Assembly: GCF_030997045.1 (NCBI RefSeq)
Contig: NZ_CP116899.1
Span: 4,860,001-4,924,000, forward strand
Source: Microbulbifer sp. TB1203
GTDB taxonomy: Bacteria > Pseudomonadota > Gammaproteobacteria > Pseudomonadales > Cellvibrionaceae
Reading direction: 5' to 3'
Length of the DNA: 64,000 nucleotides
The notes under the pieces are model-generated. The model did not search any database. It was not told the origin of the DNA and worked only from the letters and a program-made list of their open reading frames with translations. The translations under genes and the position numbers were made by a program. Positions 7,874 through 15,758 of this stretch are shown here, one piece after another. Each line of letters opens with the position of its first letter. The stretch's first letter is position 1.

Positions 7874-8830
7874 GTGACCACCGACTCCATGCGGAAAACC
7901 CGAACGGAACCGGCAGATAACGGCATGGCGCGCATCGTCGCTCACCTGCGCCTGATGCGGCCCGCTAACATCGTAACCGCGGTAGCGGATATTTTAGCCG
8001 GGTTCGCTATTTGCGGCGCCGCCGGCCAGGTAGCGCTGGGCGCCCAGGGTGGTGTCTCCCCCTCGTTCAGCGCCTTGCTCTGGCTCTGCCTGTCCACTGT
8101 GGGGCTGTACGGAGGCGGTATTGTTTTCAATGACGTGTTCGATGCCGACCTGGATTCGCGTGAACGGCCGGAGCGGCCTATCCCCTGCGGGCTGGCATCG
8201 GTCGCCAGCGCCGGAACCCTGGCGATTCTCCTGTTGGCCGCCGGAATCGGAGCTGCATTCATCGTCTCGCCGCTCAGCGGCATTATCGCCGCCGCCGTGG
8301 CTTCACTGGCCGTTACCTATGATGCCTGGGGCAAGCACCGGAGCTGGTTCGGCCCCGTCAACATGGGCCTGTGCCGGGGTGGCAATTTATTGTTGGGCGC
8401 CAGTGCGGTACCGGCAGCATTGGCCGATGTCTGGCCACTGGGTCTGGTACCCGTCGTCTATATCGCGGCAGTGACCACTGTCAGCCGCGGCGAAGTGCAC
8501 GGCGGTAACCGGCGAGCGCTGGCGGGCGGTGCCGCGCTTTACCTGGCAGTTCTGGCCGCGCTTGTCACACTCGCCGTGGTAATACCGACCGGCTGGCAGG
8601 CCGCGCCATTCGTGCTGCTGCTGGCCGCGCTGATTTTTCCTCCCCTGGCCAGAGCCTGGAAGACCCTGGAGCCCCACTTGGTGGGCAAAGCCGTAAAAGC
8701 CGGCGTCCTCTCGCTGATCGTACTCAACTCAACCCTGGCCGGTATTTTCGCCGGCTGGCAGTACGGAATTATGGTGCTGGCCCTGCTTCCCCTGTCACTC
8801 TGGCTTGCCAAAATGTTTGCGGTAACATAG
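7874..8830 (+). CDS. eboC: EboC, UbiA-like prenyltransferase-type membrane protein
   Basis: Integral membrane protein of the UbiA superfamily. It retains both aspartate-rich motifs: NDVFDADLDSRERPERPIP (about 87-105 of the 318-residue product) and VTYDAWGKHR, so it may be a true prenyl- or polyprenyl-transferase acting on the trafficked metabolite. About nine hydrophobic segments. The start is GTG 7874, since GGAG lies 7 nt upstream and the codon immediately follows the eboB stop; ATG at 7889 or 7925 in the same frame are alternatives. Open frame further upstream runs through eboB and is not coding. Confidence 0.86.
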   Translation: MTTDSMRKTRTEPADNGMARIVAHLRLMRPANIVTAVADILAGFAICGAAGQVALGAQGGVSPSFSALLWLCLSTVGLYGGGIVFNDVFDADLDSRERPERPIPCGLASVASAGTLAILLLAAGIGAAFIVSPLSGIIAAAVASLAVTYDAWGKHRSWFGPVNMGLCRGGNLLLGASAVPAALADVWPLGLVPVVYIAAVTTVSRGEVHGGNRRALAGGAALYLAVLAALVTLAVVIPTGWQAAPFVLLLAALIFPPLARAWKTLEPHLVGKAVKAGVLSLIVLNSTLAGIFAGWQYGIMVLALLPLSLWLAKMFAVT

Positions 8831-8890
8831 CCTGCTTTATCCGAACCTGATTTCGGGGCGAAGAACGATACCTGTAAAAAGCGACGCAGC

Positions 8891-10054
8891 ATGAAAAAGC
8901 CGATAGAGCAGAATTTTTCCGTCCCTTTTCGTTACCAAGTACATTTTACCGAGAAGGTCTTCGACCAGAACAACCCCCTGTTCGCCTCCTTGTTGGGCGG
9001 CGGCGCCACCCAACCGAAAACTTTGTTCGTGCTGGATCAAGGGGTCGCGTCCGCCCACCCTGAACTCATCCGGCAAATTCGTTCCTATGCCGAGGCGCAC
9101 GCCGATCAGTTCCAGCTTCCCTGTGCGCCACTGCTCGTTCCGGGCGGCGAACAGGTCAAGAATCAGCAAACCTGGGTCGATGCCATTCTGGAGGCCACCC
9201 ACATTCATGGTATTGACCGGCACTCGTATGTGATTGGCATCGGTGGAGGGGCGGTGCTGGACATGACCGGCTACGCCGCCGCCATCGCCCACCGCGGCGT
9301 TCGGCATATCCGGGTGCCCACCACGGTGCTGGCACAAAACGATTCGGGCGTGGGCGTCAAGAACGGCATAAATGCCTTCGGCAAGAAAAACTACCTGGGC
9401 ACCTTCGCCCCGCCGTACGCGGTGATCAACGACACCACCTTCCTGCAAACCCTCGATGACCGCGACTGGCGGGCCGGCATGGCCGAAGCCGTCAAGGTGG
9501 CGCTGATTAAGGATGTGGCCTTCTTTCACTGGATGGAGGTCAATGCCAAAAGACTCGCCGCACGCGAACTCGAGCCGATGGTGGAATTGATTTACCGTTG
9601 CGCTGAACTGCACATGCAACACATCGCCGGCGGAGACCCGTTTGAAATGGGCTCGTCCCGGCCGCTGGACTTTGGTCACTGGGCCGCGCACAAGTTGGAG
9701 CACCTGACCCGCTACGAAATGCGGCACGGCGAGGCGGTGGCCGTCGGCATCGCCCTGGATACCACTTACTCCGCCCTCAAGGGCCATTTACATCCGGAGG
9801 GAGTAACCCGGGTCCTCAACCTGCTCACCGCGCTGGGCTTCGATATCTACGTGCCGGCGCTGGAACATCCTGAGTTACTCAACGGCTTGCAGGAATTTCA
9901 CGAGCACCTGGGCGGCAAGCTGACCATCACCCTGCAGGAAGAGATCGGCCGCGGCTTCGAAGTTCATGAGATGGATACCGCCCTTGTGACCGAGGCGATA
10001 GACCGGCTGAGAACCTCAATTGGCAGCGAAAGGCTCAGCTGCTATGCGAGTTAA
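8891..10054 (+). CDS. eboD: EboD, 3-dehydroquinate synthase-like enzyme
   Basis: Member of the dehydroquinate synthase/sugar-phosphate cyclase family. NAD-binding GIGGGAVLDMTG (116-127), substrate loop VPTTVLAQNDSGVGVKNG (142-159), and metal ligands Glu199 in GMAEAVK, His in LDFGHWAAHK and His in RHGEAVAVGI are all present, so it should be catalytically competent. At 387 residues it is slightly longer than AroB. Its place inside the ebo block suggests a cyclisation or related step on a sugar-derived intermediate instead of the shikimate pathway (inference). Its last 11 bp overlap eboE. Confidence 0.88.
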   Translation: MKKPIEQNFSVPFRYQVHFTEKVFDQNNPLFASLLGGGATQPKTLFVLDQGVASAHPELIRQIRSYAEAHADQFQLPCAPLLVPGGEQVKNQQTWVDAILEATHIHGIDRHSYVIGIGGGAVLDMTGYAAAIAHRGVRHIRVPTTVLAQNDSGVGVKNGINAFGKKNYLGTFAPPYAVINDTTFLQTLDDRDWRAGMAEAVKVALIKDVAFFHWMEVNAKRLAARELEPMVELIYRCAELHMQHIAGGDPFEMGSSRPLDFGHWAAHKLEHLTRYEMRHGEAVAVGIALDTTYSALKGHLHPEGVTRVLNLLTALGFDIYVPALEHPELLNGLQEFHEHLGGKLTITLQEEIGRGFEVHEMDTALVTEAIDRLRTSIGSERLSCYAS

Positions 10055-11291
10055 CGGCTACGAACTGACTTATTGTTCCAATATTCACCCCGGCGAAACC
10101 TGGCCGGCAGTATTCGCCAACCTGCAGCGTTACCTCCCCGCCATCAAACGGGAAGTTTCACCGACGGCACCCTTTGGCATCGGCCTGCGCCTGTCAAACC
10201 AGGCAAGCATCGAACTGGCCGAAACAAAAGGCGCGCTGACCGAACTGCAACGCTGGCTGCAAGCGCAGGACTGCTACGTGTTCACGCTGAACGGCTTTCC
10301 CTACGGCGAATTCCACGACCAGGCGGTTAAAGATCGGGTCCACGTGCCTGACTGGGGAAGCTTAGAACGGCTCGACTATACCCGCAGATTATTTGCACTG
10401 CTCGCGGCTTTGCTTCCGGACGGCGCCGAAGGTGGTATTTCCACTTCACCGCTTTCCTACAAATACTGGCATAACGAAAGCCAGGCGAACGAACTCAAGC
10501 AGCAGGCAAGCTTGCAACTGGCGGAAGTGGCCGCATACCTGCACGAACTCGGGCGGGAGAGCGGAAAAGACCTGCACCTGGACATCGAGCCCGAACCGGA
10601 CGGTTTGCTGGAAAACACCTCCGACGTGATTGATTACTATCGGGATTGGCTTATCCCTGTGGGCGGACTGCATCTGCAGTCTCAGTATCAAATGACACCG
10701 GAGGCGGCTGAGCAATGTCTGCGTGAACGCATCCGGCTTTGCTACGACATCTGTCATTTCGCCGTGGTGCACGAAGCCCCCCGCGAAACCCTGAACCGCT
10801 TCGAGGAGGCGGGCATTCGCATCGGCAAGGTGCAGATCAGCGCCGCGTTGAAAGTCCGACTGGAAAACGACGTAGAACAGAACCAACGGATAAAAACCCT
10901 GCTGCAGCCGTTTGCCGAATCCGTCTACCTTCATCAGGTGATGGCCCGCGATGCCGACGGAACAAAAACCGCCTGGCCGGACCTGGCCGATGCCCTCGAA
11001 TCCCTTCAACCCGGTGGCCCGGCCCGGGAAGAGGAATGGCGAACCCATTTCCATGTGCCGGTGTTTCTCGCGGAGTATGGATCGCTGGCGTCCACTCAGC
11101 AGGATATTATCGACACGCTCGATTACCTCCGTGAAAAACGGCTGTGTCGGCACCTGGAGGTGGAAACTTATACCTGGAATGTGCTGCCGCAAGACCTGCA
11201 GATGAATGTAAAAGACGCCATCGTGCGGGAGCTGAATTGGGTCCGGCAGCGGCTGCCAAAGCATGAAAAAAACCTGAAAAGCTATCAATGA
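10044..11291 (+). CDS. eboE: EboE, sugar phosphate isomerase/epimerase-like TIM barrel
   Basis: Metabolite traffic protein EboE with a xylose-isomerase-like/AP-endonuclease-2 barrel. Metal-site features include LHLDIEPEPDGLLEN and CYDICHFAVVHE, giving Glu, Asp and His ligands, and KVQISAALKV further on. The start is placed at ATG 10044 (MRVNGYELTYCSNIHPGE), where homologues begin; a TTG 24 nt earlier in frame is possible but unsupported. It overlaps eboD by 11 bp and eboF by 4 bp (ATGA), so the three are translationally coupled. 415 residues, soluble. Confidence 0.88.
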   Translation: MRVNGYELTYCSNIHPGETWPAVFANLQRYLPAIKREVSPTAPFGIGLRLSNQASIELAETKGALTELQRWLQAQDCYVFTLNGFPYGEFHDQAVKDRVHVPDWGSLERLDYTRRLFALLAALLPDGAEGGISTSPLSYKYWHNESQANELKQQASLQLAEVAAYLHELGRESGKDLHLDIEPEPDGLLENTSDVIDYYRDWLIPVGGLHLQSQYQMTPEAAEQCLRERIRLCYDICHFAVVHEAPRETLNRFEEAGIRIGKVQISAALKVRLENDVEQNQRIKTLLQPFAESVYLHQVMARDADGTKTAWPDLADALESLQPGGPAREEEWRTHFHVPVFLAEYGSLASTQQDIIDTLDYLREKRLCRHLEVETYTWNVLPQDLQMNVKDAIVRELNWVRQRLPKHEKNLKSYQ

Positions 11292-12661
11292 AAAAAACGG
11301 TCGTACTCAACGTCGTCGCTCTATCCCCCCGTCTTATCGGCGAACATACGCCCTTTCTGCAGGAATGGGTCGCGCGGGGCCAACAAGCCTCCATCAACCC
11401 AGTGCTGCCCGCCGTGACCTGTTCCGCGCAATCCACCTACCTCACCGGAAAATGGCCGAGCGAACACGGCGTCGTCGGCAATGGCTGGTATTTTCGCGAC
11501 ACGAGCGAAGTCAGATTCTGGCAGCAGTCCAACAAACTGGTGCAGGCGGAAAAGGTCTGGGAGGAAGCACGCAAACGCGACCCGAATTTCACCTGCGCCA
11601 ATATGTTCTGGTGGTACAACATGTATTCCTCGGTGGACTATGCCGTTACGCCGCGCCCTCTTTACCCGGCCGACGGCAGAAAACTGCCGGACATCCACAC
11701 CCAGCCGATGGAGCTGCGCGATGAATTGCAAAAGGAATTAGGCCAATTCCCGCTTTTTTCCTTCTGGGGCCCCAAGGCCGACATTATTTCCACGCGCTGG
11801 ATTGCCGATGCCAGCAAAAAAGTCGACCAATGGAAAAATCCAACCCTGACCTTGATCTACCTGCCGCACCTGGATTACAACCTGCAACGCTGCGGTATCA
11901 ACTTCGACAAAATCAGCAATGAACTGCGCGAAATAGATGACGTCTGCCGTGACCTGATCACTTACTACGAAAACCAGAATGCGCATGTCATTCTGCTGTC
12001 AGAATACGGCATCACCGACGTCAGTCAGCCGGTTCACATCAACCGCATACTGCGGGAAAACGGCTACATTCAGGTAAAAAACGAGTTGGGTCTGGAAACC
12101 CTTGACGCCGGCGGAAGCCGGGCCTTCGCCACCGCCGATCACCAACTGGCCCATGTGTATGTGCAAAATCCCGGCGATATCCCGGTAGTAAAAGAAATAT
12201 TGGAACACACACCTGGTATCGAACAAGTACTCGATGATAAAGGTAAAAAGCAATATCACCTGGACCATCCACGCGCTGGTGAGCTTGTGGCCGTGGCCGA
12301 CAGCCAATCCTGGTTCACCTACTACTTCTGGCTGGATGATGCCAAGGCACCAGACTATGCTCGTTGCGTCGATATCCATCGCAAGCCCGGCTATGACCCG
12401 GTGGAAACATTCGCCGATCCGAACATCCCGTTACTGCCGTTAAAAGTGGCGGGCAAGCTGCTGAAGAAAAAACTCGGCTTTCGCTATTTGATGGACGTCA
12501 TTCCGCTGGATGCGACACTGGTGAAAGGTTCACATGGGCGGATCAGTAAAGACCGCTTGGACCGGCCTTTGCTGGTCACGCAGGAAAAGCAACTCCTTGA
12601 ATCTGACGTATTGGAACCCACCGATGTATTTGGGTTGATTTTGAAACACCTGGAATCATAA
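11288..12661 (+). CDS. eboF: EboF, nucleotide pyrophosphatase/phosphodiesterase-like
   Basis: Alkaline-phosphatase superfamily enzyme of the nucleotide pyrophosphatase/phosphodiesterase type, last gene of the operon. The catalytic segment PAVTCSAQSTYLTGKWPSEH (41-60) contains Thr44 as likely nucleophile; LIYLPHLDYNLQRCG and AFATADHQLAHVYV carry later metal-binding Asp/His residues, and KGSHGRISKDRLDRPLL ends the domain. 457 residues, no signal peptide. The start overlaps the eboE stop in ATGA. No terminator hairpin with a T-run is obvious after it. Confidence 0.88.
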   Translation: MKKTVVLNVVALSPRLIGEHTPFLQEWVARGQQASINPVLPAVTCSAQSTYLTGKWPSEHGVVGNGWYFRDTSEVRFWQQSNKLVQAEKVWEEARKRDPNFTCANMFWWYNMYSSVDYAVTPRPLYPADGRKLPDIHTQPMELRDELQKELGQFPLFSFWGPKADIISTRWIADASKKVDQWKNPTLTLIYLPHLDYNLQRCGINFDKISNELREIDDVCRDLITYYENQNAHVILLSEYGITDVSQPVHINRILRENGYIQVKNELGLETLDAGGSRAFATADHQLAHVYVQNPGDIPVVKEILEHTPGIEQVLDDKGKKQYHLDHPRAGELVAVADSQSWFTYYFWLDDAKAPDYARCVDIHRKPGYDPVETFADPNIPLLPLKVAGKLLKKKLGFRYLMDVIPLDATLVKGSHGRISKDRLDRPLLVTQEKQLLESDVLEPTDVFGLILKHLES

Positions 12662-12788
12662 ATCCGATACCATGACCGCGATTTGCTGCGTTCACATGCG
12701 GCAGGAATTGAGTTGTATAACCCAAGCAGCAGAGGCGTGGCGTGTTTTACGCATATAATTAATCAAATTATTAGATGCCCACACCACC

Positions 12789-13148
12789 TCAGTCACCATA
12801 TGACTCGATTCGGCGAACTCGATTGCACTTCACTGAGGTGAACTCGATGACGTGGCAGAATCGTTGTTCACTTTTCCCTCGCTTGGCATTCCCATTGACG
12901 GCGCCCACCTTTCCGTGGGACATAACGTGATCAACTGTCAGGCTGGTCGGTTTGTTCATCACGCCAACCTGATCCAGGATGGCTTCTGAGGTCGTCGCGG
13001 TGCCGCCCACATAACTCCATACAGCTTCAGAATCGAGAATGGAAGAAAGAAAATCGGTGTCTCGAGTGTCCAACGCGATAGCGATATCTTCCACCATCTT
13101 GTTTTTAGGCGAGTTGCCACAATCCATGCTGCGGTTTACCTGTGCCAT
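12789..13148 (-). CDS. NTF2/SnoaL-like small protein (cassette-type gene)
   Basis: 119-residue single-domain protein of the nuclear transport factor 2-like/SnoaL-like superfamily, identified by KMVEDIAIALDTRDTDFLSS and VWSYVGGTATTSEAILDQVG. Members are small enzymes or binding proteins; no specific function can be assigned. The start is the second ATG (13148, MAQVNRS) because GGAG lies 8 nt before it but only 2 nt before the first ATG at 13154. An attC-like site (13168-13251) sits immediately upstream, as expected for the next gene in a cassette array. Confidence 0.78.
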   Translation of the reverse strand: MAQVNRSMDCGNSPKNKMVEDIAIALDTRDTDFLSSILDSEAVWSYVGGTATTSEAILDQVGVMNKPTSLTVDHVMSHGKVGAVNGNAKRGKSEQRFCHVIEFTSVKCNRVRRIESYGD

Positions 13149-13167
13149 CTGCATTTCTCCTTTGAAT

Positions 13168-13251
13168 ATCCAACGTTTGCAGTGCGCGCGACCTTGGAAT
13201 GGAGCCGAAGGCGCAATGTAAAGGGCGTCGCTATGCCTGCACTGGTTAGCC
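13168..13251 (-). repeat. attC-like site downstream of the LysE gene
   Basis: 84 bp element beginning 4 bp after the LysE-family stop. Left end ATCCAAC fits RYYYAAC; right end GTTAGCC fits GTTRRRY with one mismatch. The arms carry an imperfect inverted repeat (GCAGTG near the left end, CACTGG near the right). Size and position fit an integron recombination site, but it is less perfect than the one at 14612. Confidence 0.6.
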
Positions 13252-13255
13252 GCTT

Positions 13256-13882
13256 TTACGCGGGGCGCTTAGCAAGCAGGGCCCACACCCCTGCTGACGA
13301 AAGCAATGACCCACCAACAAAGTTGAAGCGGCGCTGAGCGAGCGGAGAAGTAAGTACTTTGCGCGCTGAAGCGGCGAACATGGCATACAAGGTTGCATTG
13401 AGCGTCGCTAAACCCACAAAGGTGGCCGCAAGTATCCAAAGCTGTTGTCCAGCATTCGCACTAGGGGTGATAAATTGGGGTAAAAAGGCGACGAAGAAAA
13501 TTATGCCCTTTGGGTTTAATGCTGTAACAAGGTAGGTGTTGGCGAACAGCTTCCAGCGCGATCCTGATGCGACAGGTGTGGCAGCCTCCGTCGATGATAT
13601 ACCTGCGCGGAGGAGTCTTATACCCATGTAAAGTAGATACAACCCACCAATCCACTTGATTACCGTGAACCAAAAGGCCGAAGTTGACAATATTGCGCCG
13701 AGGCCGAGAAGTGAAAAAACGAGAGCTGTTGAATCACCTAAGGCTACAGCAGCGACGAGAGGTATATTTGCACTTCGGCCTTGCGCAATTGAGTAGCTGA
13801 CCACAGTCAAAATCGTCGGTCCAGGTATAGTGAGTAAGGCTGTGGACGCGATAGCGAAGGTAAACCAAACTTCGATGGGCAT
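13256..13882 (-). CDS. LysE/RhtB family amino-acid or metabolite exporter
   Basis: Inner-membrane exporter of the LysE superfamily. About six hydrophobic segments across 208 residues and family signatures TIPGPTILTVVSYSIAQGR, ALGDSTALVFSLLG, IKWIGGLYLLYMGIRLL and ALNPKGIIFFVAFLPQF. The start is ATG 13882 (MPIEVWFTF): AAGGAG lies about 11 nt upstream and homologues begin here; a 20-codon extension is open but unlikely. It is bounded by two attC-like elements on the minus strand, so it is probably a mobile cassette gene without its own promoter nearby. Confidence 0.85.
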   Translation of the reverse strand: MPIEVWFTFAIASTALLTIPGPTILTVVSYSIAQGRSANIPLVAAVALGDSTALVFSLLGLGAILSTSAFWFTVIKWIGGLYLLYMGIRLLRAGISSTEAATPVASGSRWKLFANTYLVTALNPKGIIFFVAFLPQFITPSANAGQQLWILAATFVGLATLNATLYAMFAASARKVLTSPLAQRRFNFVGGSLLSSAGVWALLAKRPA

Positions 13883-13903
13883 GAGGCAATATCTCCTTAA
13901 TCG

Positions 13904-13960
13904 GTTAACGTCAGCATCAGTGTGACGGTTGGTGTTGTTCACTGCATCGTCATTTTAAGC
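13904..13960 (-). repeat. degenerate attC-like inverted repeat
   Basis: 57 bp inverted repeat with GTTAACGTCAGCATCAGTG on the left and CACTGCATCGTCATTTTAAG on the right. It lies between the methyltransferase remnant and the LysE gene, where an attC would be expected. The right core reads GCTTAAAA on the complement instead of GCTTAAC, so it may be decayed. Tentative. Confidence 0.4.
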
Positions 13961-13966
13961 GTAGAA

Positions 13967-14353
13967 TTATCTTCCCTCCCGGCCTTTACGCTGGCAAATG
14001 ATATAGGCATGTAGTTCTGGATACTGATCGTACTCCAAATGTCTGCACACCGAGCCAGCCTCTGTGACAAGCTCCAAGGTTCGTGGAATCCCTACAGTGC
14101 TATGGTACATCGGTGGACCCATATGAGAATTTGTCGTCTCCGAGGGATTTTCGGTGCCGCCGACGGTGAAGGCAGCAACACCGCCGGGATTGAGTCCTGT
14201 GAGGATCTTTAGCAGGTCAGTGAAAGCGATAGCCCTCTCATGTTGGGCGATGCCGTTTTCCCGTGGGAATTGGCCGCTATCCCAGTGGCTGGGGATTTGG
14301 TCGTAGCTGTTTCTGACATCTTGAATGCCTGAGCGTGCCCTTGATGACGGTGG
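13967..14353 (-). pseudogene. SAM-dependent methyltransferase, C-terminal remnant
   Basis: About 128 codons read continuously on the minus strand from 14353 to a TAA at 13967-13969, but no ATG or GTG start or ribosome-binding site fits. The product reads NSYDQIPSHWDSG, NGIAQHERAIAFTDLLKIL, LNPGGVAAFTVGG, NSHMGPPMYHSTVGIPRTL and CRHLEYDQYPELHAYII, the C-terminal half of a class I methyltransferase. The N-terminal SAM-binding half is missing. The in-frame TAG directly upstream is the stop of the small glycine-zipper gene. Probably an inactive fragment from cassette rearrangement. Confidence 0.7.
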
Positions 14354-14539
14354 CTAGCTGGTATGGTCATTGCCGTTCTTGTTAGTAGCAAAGGCAACTC
14401 CTGCGCCAAGGGGTATGCCAAATGTGGCTCCCAGAACGATTGCCATGCCGTTGGCTCCAAGCATCGGGTCGACGACTATGCCGATGAGGGCACCAACCAC
14501 AAGACCAGTTCCGGAACCGGCAGCGAGTTTCTTGTTCAT
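14354..14539 (-). CDS. small glycine-zipper membrane protein
   Basis: 61-residue protein: short basic start MNKKLAAG, then two glycine-patterned hydrophobic stretches (GLVVGALIGIVVDPMLG and AIVLGATFGIPLGAGVAF) and a polar tail. Such glycine zippers insert into membranes as small oligomers; function unknown. The start is ATG 14539, with GGAGG about 8 nt upstream; a GTG codon just before it is closer than normal. An attC site lies 73 bp upstream, so it is probably a cassette gene. Confidence 0.65.
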   Translation of the reverse strand: MNKKLAAGSGTGLVVGALIGIVVDPMLGANGMAIVLGATFGIPLGAGVAFATNKNGNDHTS

Positions 14540-14611
14540 CACATCACCCTCCAGAGAAGAGAAACAACGTTGCTGATCTGTGGCTCAGTCACCGCGACTT
14601 GGTGCTGTGCT

Positions 14612-14697
14612 GCTTAACGTTGCCAGCTGCGACGGTTGTAGCGCTTTTAGCGCAAAGCGCGTTGCGTAAACCGTCCGCCAGCCTGGCCTGGTTAAGT
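14612..14697 (-). repeat. integron attC site (strong candidate)
   Basis: 86 bp element with perfect outer cores: GCTTAAC at the left (RYYYAAC) and GTTAAGT at the right (GTTRRRY). The arms fold on each other: the left TTAAC, GCCAG and ACGG blocks pair with CCGT, CTGGC and GTTAA blocks on the right with a few unpaired bases, and an inner GCGCTTTTAGCGC hairpin lies in the loop. It sits 38 bp after the stop of the 79-residue membrane protein gene, the normal place for attC at a cassette's 3' end. Confidence 0.75.
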
Positions 14698-14735
14698 GCG
14701 GCCACCGGAACCTCGAATGTTTAGGACAATCTGTC

Positions 14736-14975
14736 TTAGAAGTTTATGCGATGACTACCAGACCAACTGAAAATTGTAAACCCCAGCAAAGCGGCTCCTA
14801 TCGGCATGATTGCATTTCCTAAACTAAAATTATCTCTATATCCAAGATCATGATCTCCGATCAGGTAAACCGCCATTCCAATTATTACTAAACCCGAAAC
14901 GGCACTTACCCATCGGATAATACTTTGCTGTTTTTCAAGCTTTTCGAACTTTATGAGTATTTCTTCGGTATTCAT
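14736..14975 (-). CDS. small membrane protein of unknown function (cassette-type)
   Basis: 79-residue protein with a charged, helical N-terminus (MNTEEILIKFEKLEKQQS) and two hydrophobic segments, about 21-41 (IRWVSAVSGLVIIGMAVYLI) and 53-71. No family recognised. Base composition is AT-richer than the flanking chromosome, and an attC site follows its stop, both consistent with acquisition as an integron cassette. The ribosome-binding site is weak (AATAAGAA). Confidence 0.6.
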   Translation of the reverse strand: MNTEEILIKFEKLEKQQSIIRWVSAVSGLVIIGMAVYLIGDHDLGYRDNFSLGNAIMPIGAALLGFTIFSWSGSHRINF

Positions 14976-15530
14976 TTCTTATTGCACTTAACAGTTTTAT
15001 TCACGAGCCACTGGCTCTTTATCACCAGGCTTGTACGCTGGCGCCAAATCCATCATAGAGAAGTTTTTCTATTAAAATCAATTGGATAGGTAATATTTTT
15101 ACTATGGATTCAAAGTAAAACGAGCCCGGTGCGCTGGTGTTCTTTTATGTTCGTGGCTCCAAGTCTCAGTATTACCCCCTGTAAAGTCAACCACTTACAG
15201 ATCGTTTACCGATGAACAAGAGCCACTGGCTTCTGAACACGGGCTTGACACAAGTCCCGCGGCACAAATGCTGTCTTCCATTGCGTATGCCGGGGCTTTC
15301 TATGGCGCGGGAGCAAGGTACTGGACAGTGTTTCGAGCACTGTCACCAATGAGTCGAGGGGGCTGCAGGGACTGGAGCAGGTGCTTCTGTCGAATGGTTG
15401 TGCTATGCGTGAAGAGGCCACGGGCAGTCGGTTGGGAGCTGCGCGAAAGCGGGGCGCGCGACATCCGCTGTTTGTGGAACCACTAGTCTCCCCAGCGCCT
15501 CGGTGAAATCACGGATGCTCCCGGTGACTG
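14976..15530. other. 555 bp without a supportable gene
   Basis: ACTTAAC at 14986-14992 could be one core of another attC, but no partner GTTRRRY core was found within 150 bp. The 12-base string GAGCCACTGGCT occurs at about 15005 and 15219. Short frames on both strands show no recognisable protein. Left part is AT-rich, right part (from about 15190) returns to high GC. Confidence 0.35.
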
Positions 15531-15758
15531 TCAGGATTTGTCTGTTTTCTTTTTTTTCGGGTGCCGGGAGGAGTCTTCATCTGTAGCGCCGCGAGCAAAG
15601 CTGCGGCTGATGCGGCGCAAGCTGTGCATCTGCTTTTCGAAGTTTCTGCAGCCGGTGCACATTAAGGTGTGTAGTTTCAGCGCGCTGCGTTCTTTAAAGG
15701 AAAGTTTGCGCTCTTGGGCTTCGGACAGCAGGCGTGTAGCCCGGCGGCAGTTCATCAT
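15531..15758 (-). CDS. zinc-finger anti-sigma factor (zf-HC2 type)
   Basis: 75-residue cytoplasmic protein with the anti-sigma zinc-binding pattern: Cys4 in MMNCRRATRLLSEAQ, then LHTLMCTGCRNFEKQ with His30, Cys34 and Cys37. It should bind and hold the ECF sigma factor encoded just upstream and release it on a signal. There is no membrane segment, so it is a soluble type; the C-terminal tail is Lys-rich. Its ATG overlaps the sigma gene stop in ATGA, the usual arrangement of sigma and cognate anti-sigma. Confidence 0.85.
   Translation of the reverse strand: MMNCRRATRLLSEAQERKLSFKERSALKLHTLMCTGCRNFEKQMHSLRRISRSFARGATDEDSSRHPKKKKTDKS

Noticed and set aside
12720..12788. Another attC after the NTF2-like gene
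   Set aside because: Possible cores ATCTAAT and GTTATAC each break the consensus, and the arms do not pair well.
15190..15490. Open frames at the right end of the cassette region
   Set aside because: No start signal, no recognisable motif and the product is Arg/Cys/Trp-rich in the manner of non-coding high-GC sequence.
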